From positions 62,001 to 126,000 of the forward strand of contig WBMZ01006340.1 in assembly GCA_013400975.1 (NCBI GenBank): 64,000 nt of DNA, given 5' to 3'. The notes below the pieces were generated by a model. The model did no database searches and was not told where the DNA came from. It saw only the letters and a program-made list of their open reading frames with translations. This document shows, piece after piece, positions 1 to 12,388 of the stretch; positions within the stretch are counted from its first letter, which is position 1, and every line of letters begins with the position of its first letter. This stretch comes from Atrichornis clamosus (taxonomy: Eukaryota; Chordata; Aves; Passeriformes; Menuridae). A program made the translations under genes and the position numbers.

Positions 1-559
1 TCGATGTGTCACATTTTTCTTCTCCAGAGTGGTCGGTGCTTAATGTCACCAGAAAAATGGATGGGTGTTGCTTATCACCTTGGTGGGTGGAAGAGTGAAA
101 TAAATCTCGCTGTAAATGTGCACTGAAACAGCCACTGCAGGGCAATTCAAGAGCCCCCCCAGCCACAAAAGAGGCAGAGTCAGCTCCTGGGTAATCACCA
201 GGGTCAGCAAACATTATAAACTAATGAAATCCTTACAAGTACTTCATCCACGCTGCTCTTAAATTAAAAATACTGTCACAGCAACCAAAGGGGAAAAAAA
301 ATAAACAAACCCCAGTCTTCATCCCCTGAGTCTCTGATTAACTTTCCTGTATGACAGCAGAGAGCTGAGATGGAGCATCCTAATGCTCCTCCTGGTTTGG
401 GTTCCATGGCACACGCCCAGGGCCGGCGTCAGCAGCTTGCTGCAAGACTAATCACATCATTAAACCTCTGCACTTCAGGTTTTCTGCTCAGAAACCAGCC
501 AGAAACGCTTCCCACTCCCGGGGAAGAGGCAGAGAGGGATGACACAGCATCGCTGTCAT

Positions 560-630
560 CGCTACCACTAATAGTGCTGATGATTAGCGACTCGTAATTA
601 CAACGCAGGTAATTAGCTGCTCATTGAGAA
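560..630. promoter_or_regulatory. Candidate conserved element with clustered homeodomain sites
   Basis: Four TAAT-type cores fall within about 50 bp (ACTAATAG, GATTAGCG, CGTAATTAC and GGTAATTAGC) in otherwise mixed-composition intron 7. This density is typical of deeply conserved enhancers, but motif content alone is weak evidence. Confidence 0.25.
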
Positions 631-3600
631 GGATCCCACGTTCAGAACAGTGCACGTGATCTCAGGAAATCTCAGGCCTCCACACGGGAGAGCAGCCCCC
701 ACCCACGGGAGCTGAAGTGTTGTTCAGAGCGAGCAGAAAGCAGCAGATCTCGGAAGGACTCCGACAGAACTCCTGGAAAGCAGCTGTGAAGAACTTTTTA
801 GAATTTTAAGTCTTAAAAATAACATTAAAAAAAAAAAATCCGATGAGTTGTAGGATTGGCTTCATCTCCAGCCCAAGTACATCAAAGGAACGCGTAAGAA
901 CGAGCCTGGATGGCAGGTGGCATCTAAGGAGTCACCTGGACATCACGTCCTGCCTGGGGAAACGCAGCCCTCGGGAGTGGAGAGGAGCCAGAGGAGCAGC
1001 CAGATCCTCCCAAGTGGGTGAGCTGCTGGCAGAGCACCCAGCCAGGACTGCAGATGTTGGAGCGAGCTCCTCACGGGCCAAAACCAATTCTCCAGGTGGA
1101 GAAACAAAATTGGCCAAGACAGGAGGCTTCGTGTGTCAGCTTTGTCGCTAGAAGGTGGAGCTGTGCCCGAGAGCAGATCTGAGAGCTGTCAGCAGCCTGG
1201 GGAGCAGCCCACATCACCCAGGGACAGGGAGGGACAGGCTGGAGGCAGGAGGTGGAAAACAGCAGCTCCTTCGGCTGTCAGAGCAGCATCACAGCACGTG
1301 CTGGCAGAGCAGCACTGGCACAAAATCATGGGCTGTGCTACTCGGGGGCTACCCGCATGAGGAGGGGCGAAGCGCTAAGAATTCCTCTCCTTTTACACTC
1401 AGCAAGGAAGGACCCTCAAAAGACACTTGGTGCCAATTTTCCACTGAGCTTTCAGCAGGAGGAATTTCCCTCAGAGGCTGCAGAGGAACTGCAGAGAGAA
1501 GAGGATGCTCTGGTAGCAGCCCAGACATGGAACGTGCAGGATGAGAGGAGAGGTGAGATGAAAGCACTGCCACCTGCATCTGACAGCAAAACCACGTCTC
1601 CCGTGCTCTTGGCAGGCCTACAACCTCAGCTCAGGGGCTGCACATCCCTCAGGAGATCCTCCAGAGTGCCGTGGGGAAGCTGCTCAGCACTGGGACTGCA
1701 CACATCTCTAGAATTCCTGGTATTCTGAGAGCATCCGTGTGCAAGCACAAACACTTCATTGCATTTTAGGGGTGGAAACCCATTTCCTACCATTTATTTT
1801 GGTTAATCAACTGTGAGAAAAAACCACAGAGAGAGCCTTCAGTTAATTTTTCCTCTCCCTCTGAGGTCTGTGTTTTTGTGCTGGGGTTTGTCACCTTGTC
1901 CTAATCCAACAGAATTCCCACTGCTTGGGTGAGGCAGCTACACCAACGTGGCAGGAATATTCCTGCTGAGCAAACCTTCCTCATGCTCCTGCCATCCTGT
2001 AGGTCCTGCAGTTCTTGAGGGATTTGGTTTGCTACCTCATACACACAGGCCCACAAAAGCCCTCGTGGCTCCCTTCACCAGGATCTGATCCAGTTAATAT
2101 TCCTAACATTTCACCACCAGCCACATCAGCATCCACGTGCTAAGAGAAAAGCAGATTCTTGCTGCAGGTGAAGAATTTGTTCTGCGGGTTCAGAACTCCG
2201 TGTTTTGTCTTCCTGGGGAACAGTAAATCCTTTGTAAGGGGAGGCCTCTGCAGGATGCAACAAAAAAAAAGCCCAACACCTTTGTGGCTGTGACTGTTTG
2301 TGCAACTAAGGACACAGAGCCTCAGTCATGTTAAACATTTATTTTACCTTCTGCAGAGCCGATCTTTGAAAGGCAGAGGCAGTGAGGGAGTTCTGGCAGA
2401 GAGGGAGAGAGCTCCCGCAGAGAGTGCAGGGGGAGATGGGCACCGGGAAGTGGGGATGGAGAAAAGCAGGTGCTCAGATCCAGTGTCCTGGATGAAGATG
2501 CAGGAAGAGCCTGGGGACCTGCTGAGCGTTCCCACCCCTCCTGGGTGCTGAGCGGCTGCTGGCAGTGCACGGGGAGGGGGGCAGGATGCCAGGTAGGAAG
2601 GGGGAGGTCTGAAGGACAGCAGCAATGCTCAGGATCTGAGCAGGGACAGGGGACACCAACTTTCCTCAAACCCTGAAGCATTTTGCTTCAGCAGGGTGCA
2701 CTGTCACCAGGGAACCGTCACCAGCAGCAGCACCAGTGACCCTTTGAGCTGTGTTGGAGATGAAAGGACACACCTCAGCCCACAACACAGCCCTGAGAGC
2801 CTGGAAGGGGCTGACAGGGAGGCAGCAGCAGGAGAACAGCAGCCCTGCAGGCCAGGCACCTCAAAGGCACCAACCTTTGGAATTTCTCACTAAAACTCCT
2901 GAGGGAGAGGAGGAAAGGCAGCCGCAGCAGGGGCTGAAGTGTCCACAGCAGCAGGCAGGAGGCAAGGGACAAGAGGAAGGGATGGCAGAGAGGAGGGAGA
3001 GGTCCATTTCCTGCAGCACACAAAGCTGGGAGGATGCTGGTCAGTTAGAAATGTGCTGTTAGAAGTCGGAAAGTTGGCTCAGGAAAGGAAAATCCAAGTA
3101 CATCCAGGAGCGAACAGACAAGCAGTGCCATTTCCAGCTGCCTGGACATGAGGCACCATGACCCAGAGCTGGGAAGGTGCAAACCCAAGAGGACAAAGCT
3201 CAGCTGTGTCCATAGCTGCCACCTTGCACCCACAAGGGCTGCAGACAGAATGAAGGGAGATCAGCAAGGACGTGGATTTCTTCCCCACAGCATCAGGCCT
3301 TTACCACAGTAAGGACCAGGAAGAGTTCAGGAGGAGCTGAGGTTTGGTTCTTCTCATCCACAGACAAAACCCTCAACTGCAGAGAAACCTGCAGGCAAAA
3401 CTAAAAATAATTTGATGCCTCTGACTTACTGATCTGAAAACATGAACAGAAATGAATGCAGTGTATTGTTAAATCACTGGGTTTAAAGGCCTCTAAAAAT
3501 CAGGACCAGGTCACCACTGAACACAAGCAAAGCACATTGATTAGAAAGAAGAAAAAGCATGGAAATGCACCTCATTTGGGCAAGGAAAGATCCAAGGGAA

Positions 3601-6600
3601 GTGAAAGAAAGCACATCCATGGGGCACAGGGAGAGCACGCTGAAAACTGCTGGAATGAAATGAAACCAAACAACTGATTCACCTGGAAAGCCGTAATTTT
3701 TTAGAATTCCTCAATGCTGGTGACATTTGGTGCCCCTAAGATATGTTTTCCTGCCCACAAAGGCAGTTTGCTGCGAAGTCAGAGCTTGCTAAGCAAGGAA
3801 AGCCCAGAGGACTGAGTGGTTTTACTGCTGAGAGGACAAAGCTCTGTGGCTCATCACCCACCCCAGGCTGCCCCATCAGCTGCTCAGAATCCAAAGAAAC
3901 TCATTCTGTATTTCTATCTCCAAGATCCCACTGGAAAAGTTCTGAGGAGGCACATCCAGACTGAGCCCAAACATCCAGAGCCAGCTGGCTGAGCTGCTTA
4001 ACCCATCCTAACATCCATTCCTTAGGAATGAGGACTGGCTCCATCAATCCTGCACAGAGAGAGCTGCTTCTGCTCTAGAGAGGGGAGAAACACAGCTCTC
4101 CTCAACCATCTGATAAGGGATGAAAGTATCTCTGAGAGATTCATCTCTCAGCACCGAGTCAGGCTTCAGAGTCACTTTAATCCCTGACAGAGCAACAGGA
4201 TGCTTCAAATGCGAGCCAGGCATGGGATATGTCTTGTATTTCTGGGAAGAGAAGAGGGACAGCACAGAGGTGAAGCCTCCAGTGCATCTTCCTCCCTCCC
4301 TTCCTTTGTCTTTACGTTCAGCTTGTGCCAATTTGACCTTGGTTCCCCCTAATCTGATTTGAAATGCTGCAAGTGCCACAGCTGGGCAGACCTGGCTCCA
4401 AGGAGGCACCAGCAAAGAGAGAAAAAGGGGTTCAAAAGCACAATTTATCTCACAGCATCAGCCTGCTGCAATTGCTGGATGAACCTCTGGGTCTGTTCAG
4501 CAAGTTTCCACTCCCAGGACAAAGCAGAGGCCCCAGGAAATTCAAATTTAGGTCTCCTATGTATCATTTTTATATGACAGGCTTTGATTTCCATTGTGGC
4601 TTAAGAGAAGGGCAAATAAAGGAAGTCCAGCTCTCCTGTATTAATCAAAAACATAAAAGGAGCAAAGGGCCCACATTCAATAGGATCTTTAGGTGAAACT
4701 TAGCTCATGTGCAAAGTCATTGCTCTCTGCCCCCTCCTGCAAGAAACACCCAGTTCTCCCACATTTCATATTTGCAGTGATGGCTTTGTTAGAAAGGGTG
4801 ATGAGCAAAGAAAAAAGAAAAAAAATTGGGCCTTTTTTCTTCTCTTTCCCCTCCTTTTTAAGCACGGCCTTGGAACAGGCTAAAAGCAAGGAGAAAGCCA
4901 GCAGAATCTCATCTCTTTCCACGATGCAGCTCTTCTGCTGCAAATAATTAACACCAGGCAAAGTCAGATCACAGCAGGTAACGGTGAACTGGGAACAAAT
5001 TTGCAGGGAAATGAATGATTGTCTCTGTAATGCGGGGAAGGAGGACAGAAGAACACTTTGCCATTGTGACAAATTAATCAGCATCGTTCTTCTCCAGCCT
5101 CTGCACGTCTTGCAGGCTGAGGTTTTATGATCTCAATCTGGCAAAAGTCCTCAGGATGGGAAAACATGTCGTGGAACTCAGCAGAGTCCCTGAGCCAGCT
5201 GTTCGGGGAGGCTGGGATGGGGCCGTGCTCCCTCCCAAGGACCTGCTCCAACCCCACAAAAACCTCAGTGACAACACTGAGACACAGAGATCCCCCAGGG
5301 AGCCTGCAGCACACGGCAGGGAGAGTGTTTGATGGGATGATGCAGCCAGGCTCCAGAACAGGGTGAGAAGAGAAGAATTAAAGCCCTTTTTCCCTGCCCC
5401 TCGTCCCCTGCGAGGTGCCAGCACAGCCTGGAGCTGTGTCCCCTGCCAGGCTCCTGCTGTCTCGAAGATGCTGCATCCATTCCAAACTTCTCCCTGCACT
5501 TCCTACCCCAGGTGGTCCCATAAAACACGGGGCAGGTGTTGCACATGCAGGACAGAGCAGCCTGGACCACGCTGTGGGGAAAACACACCCCAGGCACCGC
5601 GGAGCCTCTCCGGGCTCGGATGTTGCAGCCAGATGAGTAAACCTCGGGAGCAACCATTACTCTTCACGGGCTGGGCTGGAAGCACCTCAGGCTTCGCCAT
5701 AAATATTTGAGGACATGACAAGCAGCATTTTTCACACTCGAGAGGCACAGACTCCCAGTATCCCAATGCATCATCCGCGGAGCGTGCCCTCTCTGGCCAG
5801 AATTCCGGCTGTCTCGCCACCCCCGGCGCTCCCCACTGCCTGAAACTGTGCCAAAAAGCACTTAGCCTGGAAATAAGTTCAATCATCTTCCTCACAGCAT
5901 CCCAGGATAACGTTTATCCTCTTTGCATTGTGTGATCCAAAGCATCGAGACAGTCACAAATGTATTGTAAGGAATCATCCAGCTCATTGCCAGGCAAGAT
6001 GAATACCCGAGCTGTAGGAAACTCCATAATCCCACCAACCTATGGAAAAAAGCTGCTAGCTGGGATGAGGGCTGGGAGGGGAACAGCAGCAGGATGAGAA
6101 CAGCAGCAGTGGAAGTCACTGTTCAAGGAGGGAACACCAGGAAGCCACGGTGGGGACGGGGATGGGAGCCCAGCCCGCGGTGGCACAGGACAAGATCCAG
6201 CGCGCAGGAAACCAGGACTAAGCCAGAAAAAGGTTCAGTGTGGGGCAGCACTTCTCAGTTCTGTGGGGACATTTTTCCCTTCTCACTGCAAACTGCAGAA
6301 CCACATGCAGAGTTCAATAAAAAATTCCTCAGGATCATCAGAGGGCATTTTGTGGTCAGAACTGAAGCCGTGACATCCCAAGCAGCAAACAACCCCATGT
6401 TCAAGGAATACAGAGAGGCTTTGGGGTCAGCACTTCTTGACATGATTTGCAGTCAGAACAGTCCCATGGTGCCACCAGAGGCAGCCAATCTTTTTTTATG
6501 GAAAAGTTATATTCCCTGTGATGGATGCTTTTATTGCTACCTAGATCACAAAGAGTTTACAAATAATCTAATAAAAATAACCTCCTGCTGCAGTCAACAC

Positions 6601-7754
6601 AAAAGGATGCTTCGAGGGAAATACATTATGGGTACAAATTCCTAAACATTTTCACTACTGCAGTCATTCCACTCTGAACGGGACACCTTACAAAAAATGC
6701 GACCTCAATTTCTGGGAACCAAGATGCCCCAGCTTTCTGGAACAAGGATACCATTGCTGGAAGGGCTGGATGGATGGGTCAGCAAAACTTCACCAAGCTG
6801 TCAAATCTCCTAATTCCACCTAATTTTCTATGATTTATTTTTGTCATTTATCTTTTCCCTTTTTTGTGTGTATGTCCGTGATTGAGCAGTCACCCCAACA
6901 CACTTCCCAGCACATGGATGGGCAGGACACACCCCTGTCTGCTCCTCCTGCCCAAGCAGGCAGAACCCCCCAAGCAGAAGCAAATGAGCTCTTGGATGTT
7001 AATGGGATCGAAAGGAAGAGGAATCTCTCCTCCTCCTGCTGCTCTCCTGGCCCTGTGCAGTCCTGAGCTCTGAAATGAGCAGTGGCACGCAGCAAAAGCT
7101 CCTGCAGAAGGAAATAATCTGTATTTTTCTGCTCTATTGGTTTCTGCAGGGCTGTTGAGTTTTATCAGTTCACAGAGGAATCAAGCACCGGGGAAGGAAA
7201 ATGGAAAGCGGGGGGAATGTCAAGTGAGGAGTAGAGAGGAGAATCCCTCACCAGGGACACAAAACCACATGGCCACTGCTCCAGAGCAAATGGGATGCTG
7301 TGTCCTGCTGGACAGCCCCATATATTCCATAAATAACCAACCAAAGGCACTCCCTGGATTTCAGCAGCTGTTTCAATCACAGCTCACTTGAGCATCTCTG
7401 ACCGCTGTCCTACTCCAGGAAAACTCTCAATCCCACTGGGAAACAAGGCAGTCTGTATTTCCTGTGCTATCCAACCCGGCAAGGAGAAGCTGATCCCAAT
7501 TTCCCCAGTCAGAGCCCCACCCTGGGCACTGGGGTGAGCAGGCACAGCCCACACAAAGCTTCCATAAGGACACAGCAGAGCCCAACATCCCCGTGGCACC
7601 ACCGGGAATAAGGTGTCTGCAGTACCTCCACACCCCAGCTCCTGGGATAAAGGGAAAATCTGGGTAGCCAAGGCACTCAGAGAGCTGAGCTCTGCTGGCT
7701 CATCCCCAGCTTGCAGCAGGGAGGGGAGAGGAGCAGGAGGCAGAGCCATTCGGG

Positions 7755-7930
7755 AAGGGGATTTAATTATTAACCAAGTGCAGGAGCACTGGCAGGGCTT
7801 TGATCAGCAGCCACGAGGAGGACACTCTGTACAGAGGCTCTTTCATCTGAATTACAGAGCCAACGTGCTCTTAATTACATCTTTAACAGGTACTGAGCCT
7901 TTTGTCATATCCACTGTGGCCCGAGATTGT
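7755..7930. promoter_or_regulatory. Candidate conserved non-coding element
   Basis: TTTAATTATTAAC (HNF1-like half-site pair), CTTTGATCAGC (TCF/LEF-like) and CTTAATTACATCTTTAACAG occur within 175 bp, directly beside a CR1 boundary at 7991. Confidence 0.22.
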
Positions 7931-7990
7931 GGCTTATTTTTATATTCTGTTTTTACCAACACTTCCACATCTCCCTGCCTTTGCTTCTGT

Positions 7991-8250
7991 TATAGAATCA
8001 TGGAATCAGGGAATCATTAAGGTTGGAAAAAGCTTCTAAGATCAGCAAGTCCAACCATCAATGACATTCACCACTAACCCATGTCCCCAGGTGCCACATC
8101 CACACAGTTTTTTAACACTTCCAGGGATGCTGACTCCCTGGGCAGTCCATTCCAGTGCTCTCCAACCTTTCCCATGACAAAATTTTCCTAATATCTGACC
8201 TAAACCTCCCCTGGCACAACTTGAGGCCATTTCCTCTTCTCCTGTCCCAT
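7991..8250 (-). mobile_element. CR1 LINE 3' fragment
   Basis: The plus strand starts TATAGAATCATGGAATC, the reverse complement of the CR1 terminal ATTCTATGATTC repeat. It continues with the characteristic GGTTGGAAAAAGCTTCTAAG and the CCCTGGCACAACTTGAGGCC block. Only about 260 bp of the 3' end is present, and no reverse-transcriptase frame remains. Confidence 0.9.
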
Positions 8251-8551
8251 AATTCCAGAAGAATCAGCAGAGAGGAAAGGTTGTTTGCTCTTTATTTCCA
8301 GACAGGTGTCATCTCTTGTTGCACATTTTGGGAGCAGGTGAGTCTGGGGATCCCAGCAGGGTCAATCTCTCTACGCTGCTCAAAAAAATAAACCCAGGAC
8401 CCAAACCCACTCCTGGCAGGTATCTGCCCAGTGCTGATACGGGTGCACAAATAACTACAGAAAGGCAGAAAATTCCATGAAGATTTATGGCCAAACTCTG
8501 CACGACCTCGTGTTAGGATTAAGGTCAATAATTTGCTGTCATTTCAGGTTT

Positions 8552-8640
8552 AGGCCAGGTTGGATGGGGCAGCCACAGCTTCTCTGGGCAACCTGTGTCA
8601 GGGCCTCACCACCCTCACAGGGCAGAATTTTTTATACCAC
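8552..8640 (-). mobile_element. CR1 fragment (internal piece only)
   Basis: A short piece with the GGCCAGGTTGGATGGGGCAG, CTTCTCTGGGCAACCTGTG and CACCCTCACAGGG landmarks of CR1. The terminal repeat end is missing. It lies 300 bp from the preceding CR1 in the same orientation and could belong to a separate insertion. Confidence 0.75.
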
Positions 8641-10306
8641 TTTCCTTCTCTCCAGGCCCACCAGCTGAGCCCTGTGCTCCACACCTGTGCTCTGATGTTT
8701 CTTCCCCTCAGCCTCTCCCCAGGAATTATTCCAGGCAAGGACGTCAAACCACTCTGCGAAACACAAATTAAAATCTCCCCTCTGTGAAGAAGATTTTCTC
8801 ATCCTCGCCACTGACAAAGGGAGCTCTGCACAGAGCTGTGTTTTTAAGAGAAGATACACATTTCTATAATATTCATATTTTGCCCCAAGCAACAAGAGGC
8901 TTTCAGGAGAGTCGCACAGGGGTCTCCATCTTTTGCTCACCAAACCCATTTGATCCCACAGGAACAGGAGCCTGCAGGCTTCTGATTTTGTTTTAAACCC
9001 CACGGATCATTTCCGCCACCGTGGGCTGACCCCACTGTGGAAGGAGGAAGGTGAGAACCTAAAGAACCACACTCAGCCCTGCTGTGGGTGCTCCCTTTAA
9101 ATCACACATCAGACAGGCACCATCACAGAGCCTCTGGTACAACAGGGTGTCCTATCAATGGCTTTGATCAGTTATTGATCAGGACCATTATCCCCAGCAA
9201 AGAGCAAGGCACAGCCTTACCCACAGCCCTCTCCCAGACCTCAAACACCACTGCACTGCTGCCTCCCTGCTTCTGCCCACAGTGTGTGCTTAGAGGAGGA
9301 AAAGAATAACAAAATAATACAATTCAGCATTAATATGTTGTGTGGAAAACACTTTCCTTTCCCCAGTAACTTTCAAAAGGAAGAGCAAAGGTGCAGCACT
9401 GAAGGGCTTTAACCACACAGCAGCAGCAACTCTTTTTTCTTCCTCTGCCTGCCAAGAGCCTGACAAAAATCCAGATTTTAATAGATCTGTATGATCTCAA
9501 TCACCTGCATGATCTAAGAAGAAATTCAGTGCAAAATGTGGTGCCAGAGTCTAAGAGCTTTACAGCCACTGAATCTGTTAATTCCAGATCACAATTCCCC
9601 ACATGCTGGGGACATCCCAGCTTCAGACTTGGCAGCTTGATTCCAGCAGTGATCCACACCCAAAACTCAGCTGCAACAGACACCAAAGCCTTGGCTGACC
9701 CCTGGGGTTTGAACATCAAGAGTCCAGTGTGTCCCCAAAATCCAGACACTGGCTTCAACAGGTAGAGATTAAACAAACAAAACAAGCAAAAAAAAAAAAG
9801 TCAAACCCGAGACAACAAAGCATCACCACCAGAAAAAAAAGCTGAAACAACAACACAAAACCTGAGATCTTTTAACTGCCTTGAGTCTGAGCTTCCCCTT
9901 TCCCCAGGCTGCACAGTTACACCAAATGCGTTACCAACACTTCCATGTCTGACTCCAGCTTTTTACTGGCACCAGCAGGTTCCTGATGGGTTTTCAAGGC
10001 AGCACAGAAGTGTTGGTTGCACTGACCCAAATCAGTACAATTCCAGGGAGTTCACTTAACTCTTGGGTCTGGGTTCAGAACCACCTCAGTTCCGGGTTTT
10101 TCACCAGCCTGTCCCCATCCTAAGGCTCTATGGCCTTACAGAAATATCCCCCTGCAAGGAAAGGACAGGGTGGGATGTGTGGGAAGGGGACAATGCACAG
10201 TGTGACGTGTTACCCATCTCTCCGGGTCACATCCCCCCACCCAGTGCTAAAATCAATACCATTTCCCTTCCCATATCCAGGTGGGGACAAAAAGTCATTT
10301 CCTTAC

Positions 10307-10410
10307 CCTGATAAGACGCCCAGCACCAAGTTGAGCATGAAGAAAGAGCCAATGATGATGAGTGGGATGAAGTAAAGCCAATTCCAGGTATTTCCTGCAG
10401 CATCATTTGT
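10307..10410 (-). CDS. CACNA1B: CACNA1B exon 7: domain I S6 helix
   Basis: This 104-bp exon follows a TTTGTTTCCAG acceptor and ends at a GTAAGG donor (10306-10301). It starts in phase 0 directly after the YN of exon 6, encoding [11 protein letters not shown] and then the pore-lining S6 helix [23 protein letters not shown] and two bases of Gly. TNDAAG matches human CACNA1B, whereas CACNA1A has SNDASG as I recall. The S6 helix forms the inner gate of domain I. The next residues in the protein (EFAKERERVENRR, the beta-subunit-binding AID helix) belong to exon 8, which I do not find in the window, so intron 7 is longer than 10.3 kb. A decayed second copy of this exon lies 2 kb upstream in the gene, at 12389-12487. 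A CR1 element starts about 90 bp upstream of its acceptor. Confidence 0.95.
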
Positions 10411-10499
10411 CTGGAAACAAATTAAAAAGGGAGAGACAAAAACAAGCATTATTTCACCTCAGAACCAAAATACCACACAGAACTTGCAGGGCAGAGGGC

Positions 10500-10930
10500 A
10501 GGGGAGATTCCCCTTGGAATGGGGGGCTGGAGTGTGTTCAGGGAAGGGGCGGGAGCACCGGGAGCGGCTGAGGGGGCGGGGGAAGGGGCTCAGCCTGGAG
10601 CAAAGGAGGCCCAGGGGGGCCCTTCTGGCGCTGCACAAGCCCCTGACAGGGGGGGGCAGCCAGGGGGGGTCGGGCTCTGCTCCCAGGGAACAGGGACAGG
10701 AGGGGAGGGAACGGCCTCAGTCTGAGCCAGGGGAGGGTCAGGGTGGATATTGGGACAATTTCTGCATGGAAAGGGTGGTCAGGCATTGACACAGGGAGTC
10801 CCCACCCCTGGAGGGATTTTAAAGCCCTGTGGATGTGGGGACGTGGGGCAGCGCTAGGGGAGCAGGTGGACTCGATGGCCTTAAAGGCCTTTCCCAACCC
10901 AAACGATTCCACAGTTCCACGAGTTCCACA
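10500..10930 (+). mobile_element. CR1 LINE 3' fragment next to exon 7
   Basis: A GC-rich CR1 piece with CTCAGCCTGGAGCAAAGGAG, GGGTCGGGCTCTGCTCCCAG, GATATTGGGACAATTTCTGC and a degenerate end near AACGATTCCACAGTTCCAC. It is antisense to CACNA1B and begins only about 90 bp upstream of the exon 7 acceptor in the gene. Confidence 0.88.
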
Positions 10931-12388
10931 GCTCCAGGCTGACCCTGCTGCAGGACCAAAATACAGTTTTAGGTGGTCTAACTGTGTGCAGGCTTTCCCC
11001 ACCAGCCTCCTCCCTCCGCAGCAGCTCTAACTCCCCACGTGCTGAGCATCAGCACCATATTTCCGTCTGAACTGAGGCACCCCGGGAGGGAACCACAGCC
11101 TTCCCTAAAGCTGGGCTGCAATTAAGGCCGAGCGTGGCTCCGTGCCCAGAATCTGTGCACACACGGACAAGGAGTCTGCAAGAAAGCCAGGCATCTTCAG
11201 AGTGATGGCAATTCCACGTCTGCTTACTCAGCACTCCAGTGTCATCCAAACCCACCCGAGGCTCCCCGAGCAGGCAGCAGTCGAGATGAAGGGGAGGGAA
11301 GGGTGGTTTAGTTTATGACAAAGTTTCTGCTTTCATCAGCCACGAGGGAGCTCTTTGGGGAACTGCTGAAGAGGAAAATGCCACATGGCCATTACAGGAA
11401 CCCGGTGCTGAAGAAAATGCAAATTCCTCTCTTGTGAGGGAAAAACGCAGCGATTCGAGAATCTGATGTTGGGTGTAAGGGAAGGGTAAAGGGGAACAAA
11501 AAGGAAAGGAAAGACCTAAACACGTTCTCCTCATCCTTTTTACTCTTCCTGCAGAGGGTAAAGGAAAACGGGAACGCCCGCCTCACCTACCTGCCCAAAG
11601 GCAGAGCCCACAGAGAAATCCTCTCAAACACCACCTGGCAAAAACTGCATTAATTCTGCTTGATATTGGTGCCTTTTACTTATTGTCTGTGATGCTTTTT
11701 GGTCACTGTTCTCAGTCATATTTTCAAGAATAATTTTGCTTGCAGGATTCAAAGAAGGAAACACTTTAAATGTGCTTTATGTCAGCCATGCACACCCGTG
11801 ATGGCACCTCAAATGTCTCTGTACAAGAAGAAGCCACCCAAAAAACAAGCAAAACCCACAGGTGTGTGGGTGACAATGTCACAGCATTTCTCACAGGTGA
11901 CAACATTTATAGCACTGATGCAAGAAAATACCCTGTGGGATTGTTTAATAGGGTGCATGTCTGCACAAATCCTTCCTCAAGGAACAGGCTCTGGATCAAA
12001 CACGTGACGAGCATTTCTCCAAATAGCAAACATCTTCAGGAATATCTGTGTCAGTTGATCAGTGACTCAGACTGGAGGAATGGGGACTAACCAACCTCAC
12101 CAGAAACACTCCCTGCCAAAGGCAAAACCAGCACGTGAGAGACAAACGAATCTGAGGAGAAACAGCCTGGGAAAATGAGAGCAAAAATGCAGGGAAAGCT
12201 CTGAGCAATCTCCCATGAGGGTTTTGAATGCCTTTGGCAATACCTGTCATCCCACCCCAGCAGTGCCTCTTCTTCATTCCCTGCTTTGTCTTCCCATTCC
12301 TCTCTCTCTTTGCTTTTGGCTCTTTCCTTGCCCTGTTCTCCTGCCCTGCATCTCTACAGATGGACTCAGAGGGAACAAGGACTCATCC

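Larger units (their letters stand above)
1..10306 (-). other. CACNA1B: CACNA1B intron 7 (partial, runs off the left edge)
   Basis: This is non-coding sequence downstream of exon 7 in the gene. I looked for the exon 8 signature (the EFAKERERVENRR-coding stretch on the minus strand) and did not find it. The interval holds two CR1 fragments (7991-8250 and 8552-8640), short A-rich runs (for example 829-838 and 9789-9800), and two AT-rich patches with clustered homeodomain-type TAAT motifs (560-630 and 7755-7930). Everything else between about 640 and 7750, and between 8650 and 10300, looks like ordinary intronic sequence with no recognisable gene, RNA or repeat. Confidence 0.85.

Noticed and set aside
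6471..6487. CTCF-like site (CCACCAGAGGCAGC)
   Set aside because: One base short of the usual core and without supporting context. Such near-matches are common by chance.
6094..6645. Plus-strand open frame of 183 codons, including a stretch with several Cys and Tyr residues
   Set aside because: No recognisable domain, no splice context, antisense to CACNA1B and of a length expected by chance in 64 kb of mixed-composition DNA.
1..10306. Possible CACNA1B exon 8 (beta-subunit-binding helix)
   Set aside because: No stretch encoding EFAKERERVENRR was seen on the minus strand.
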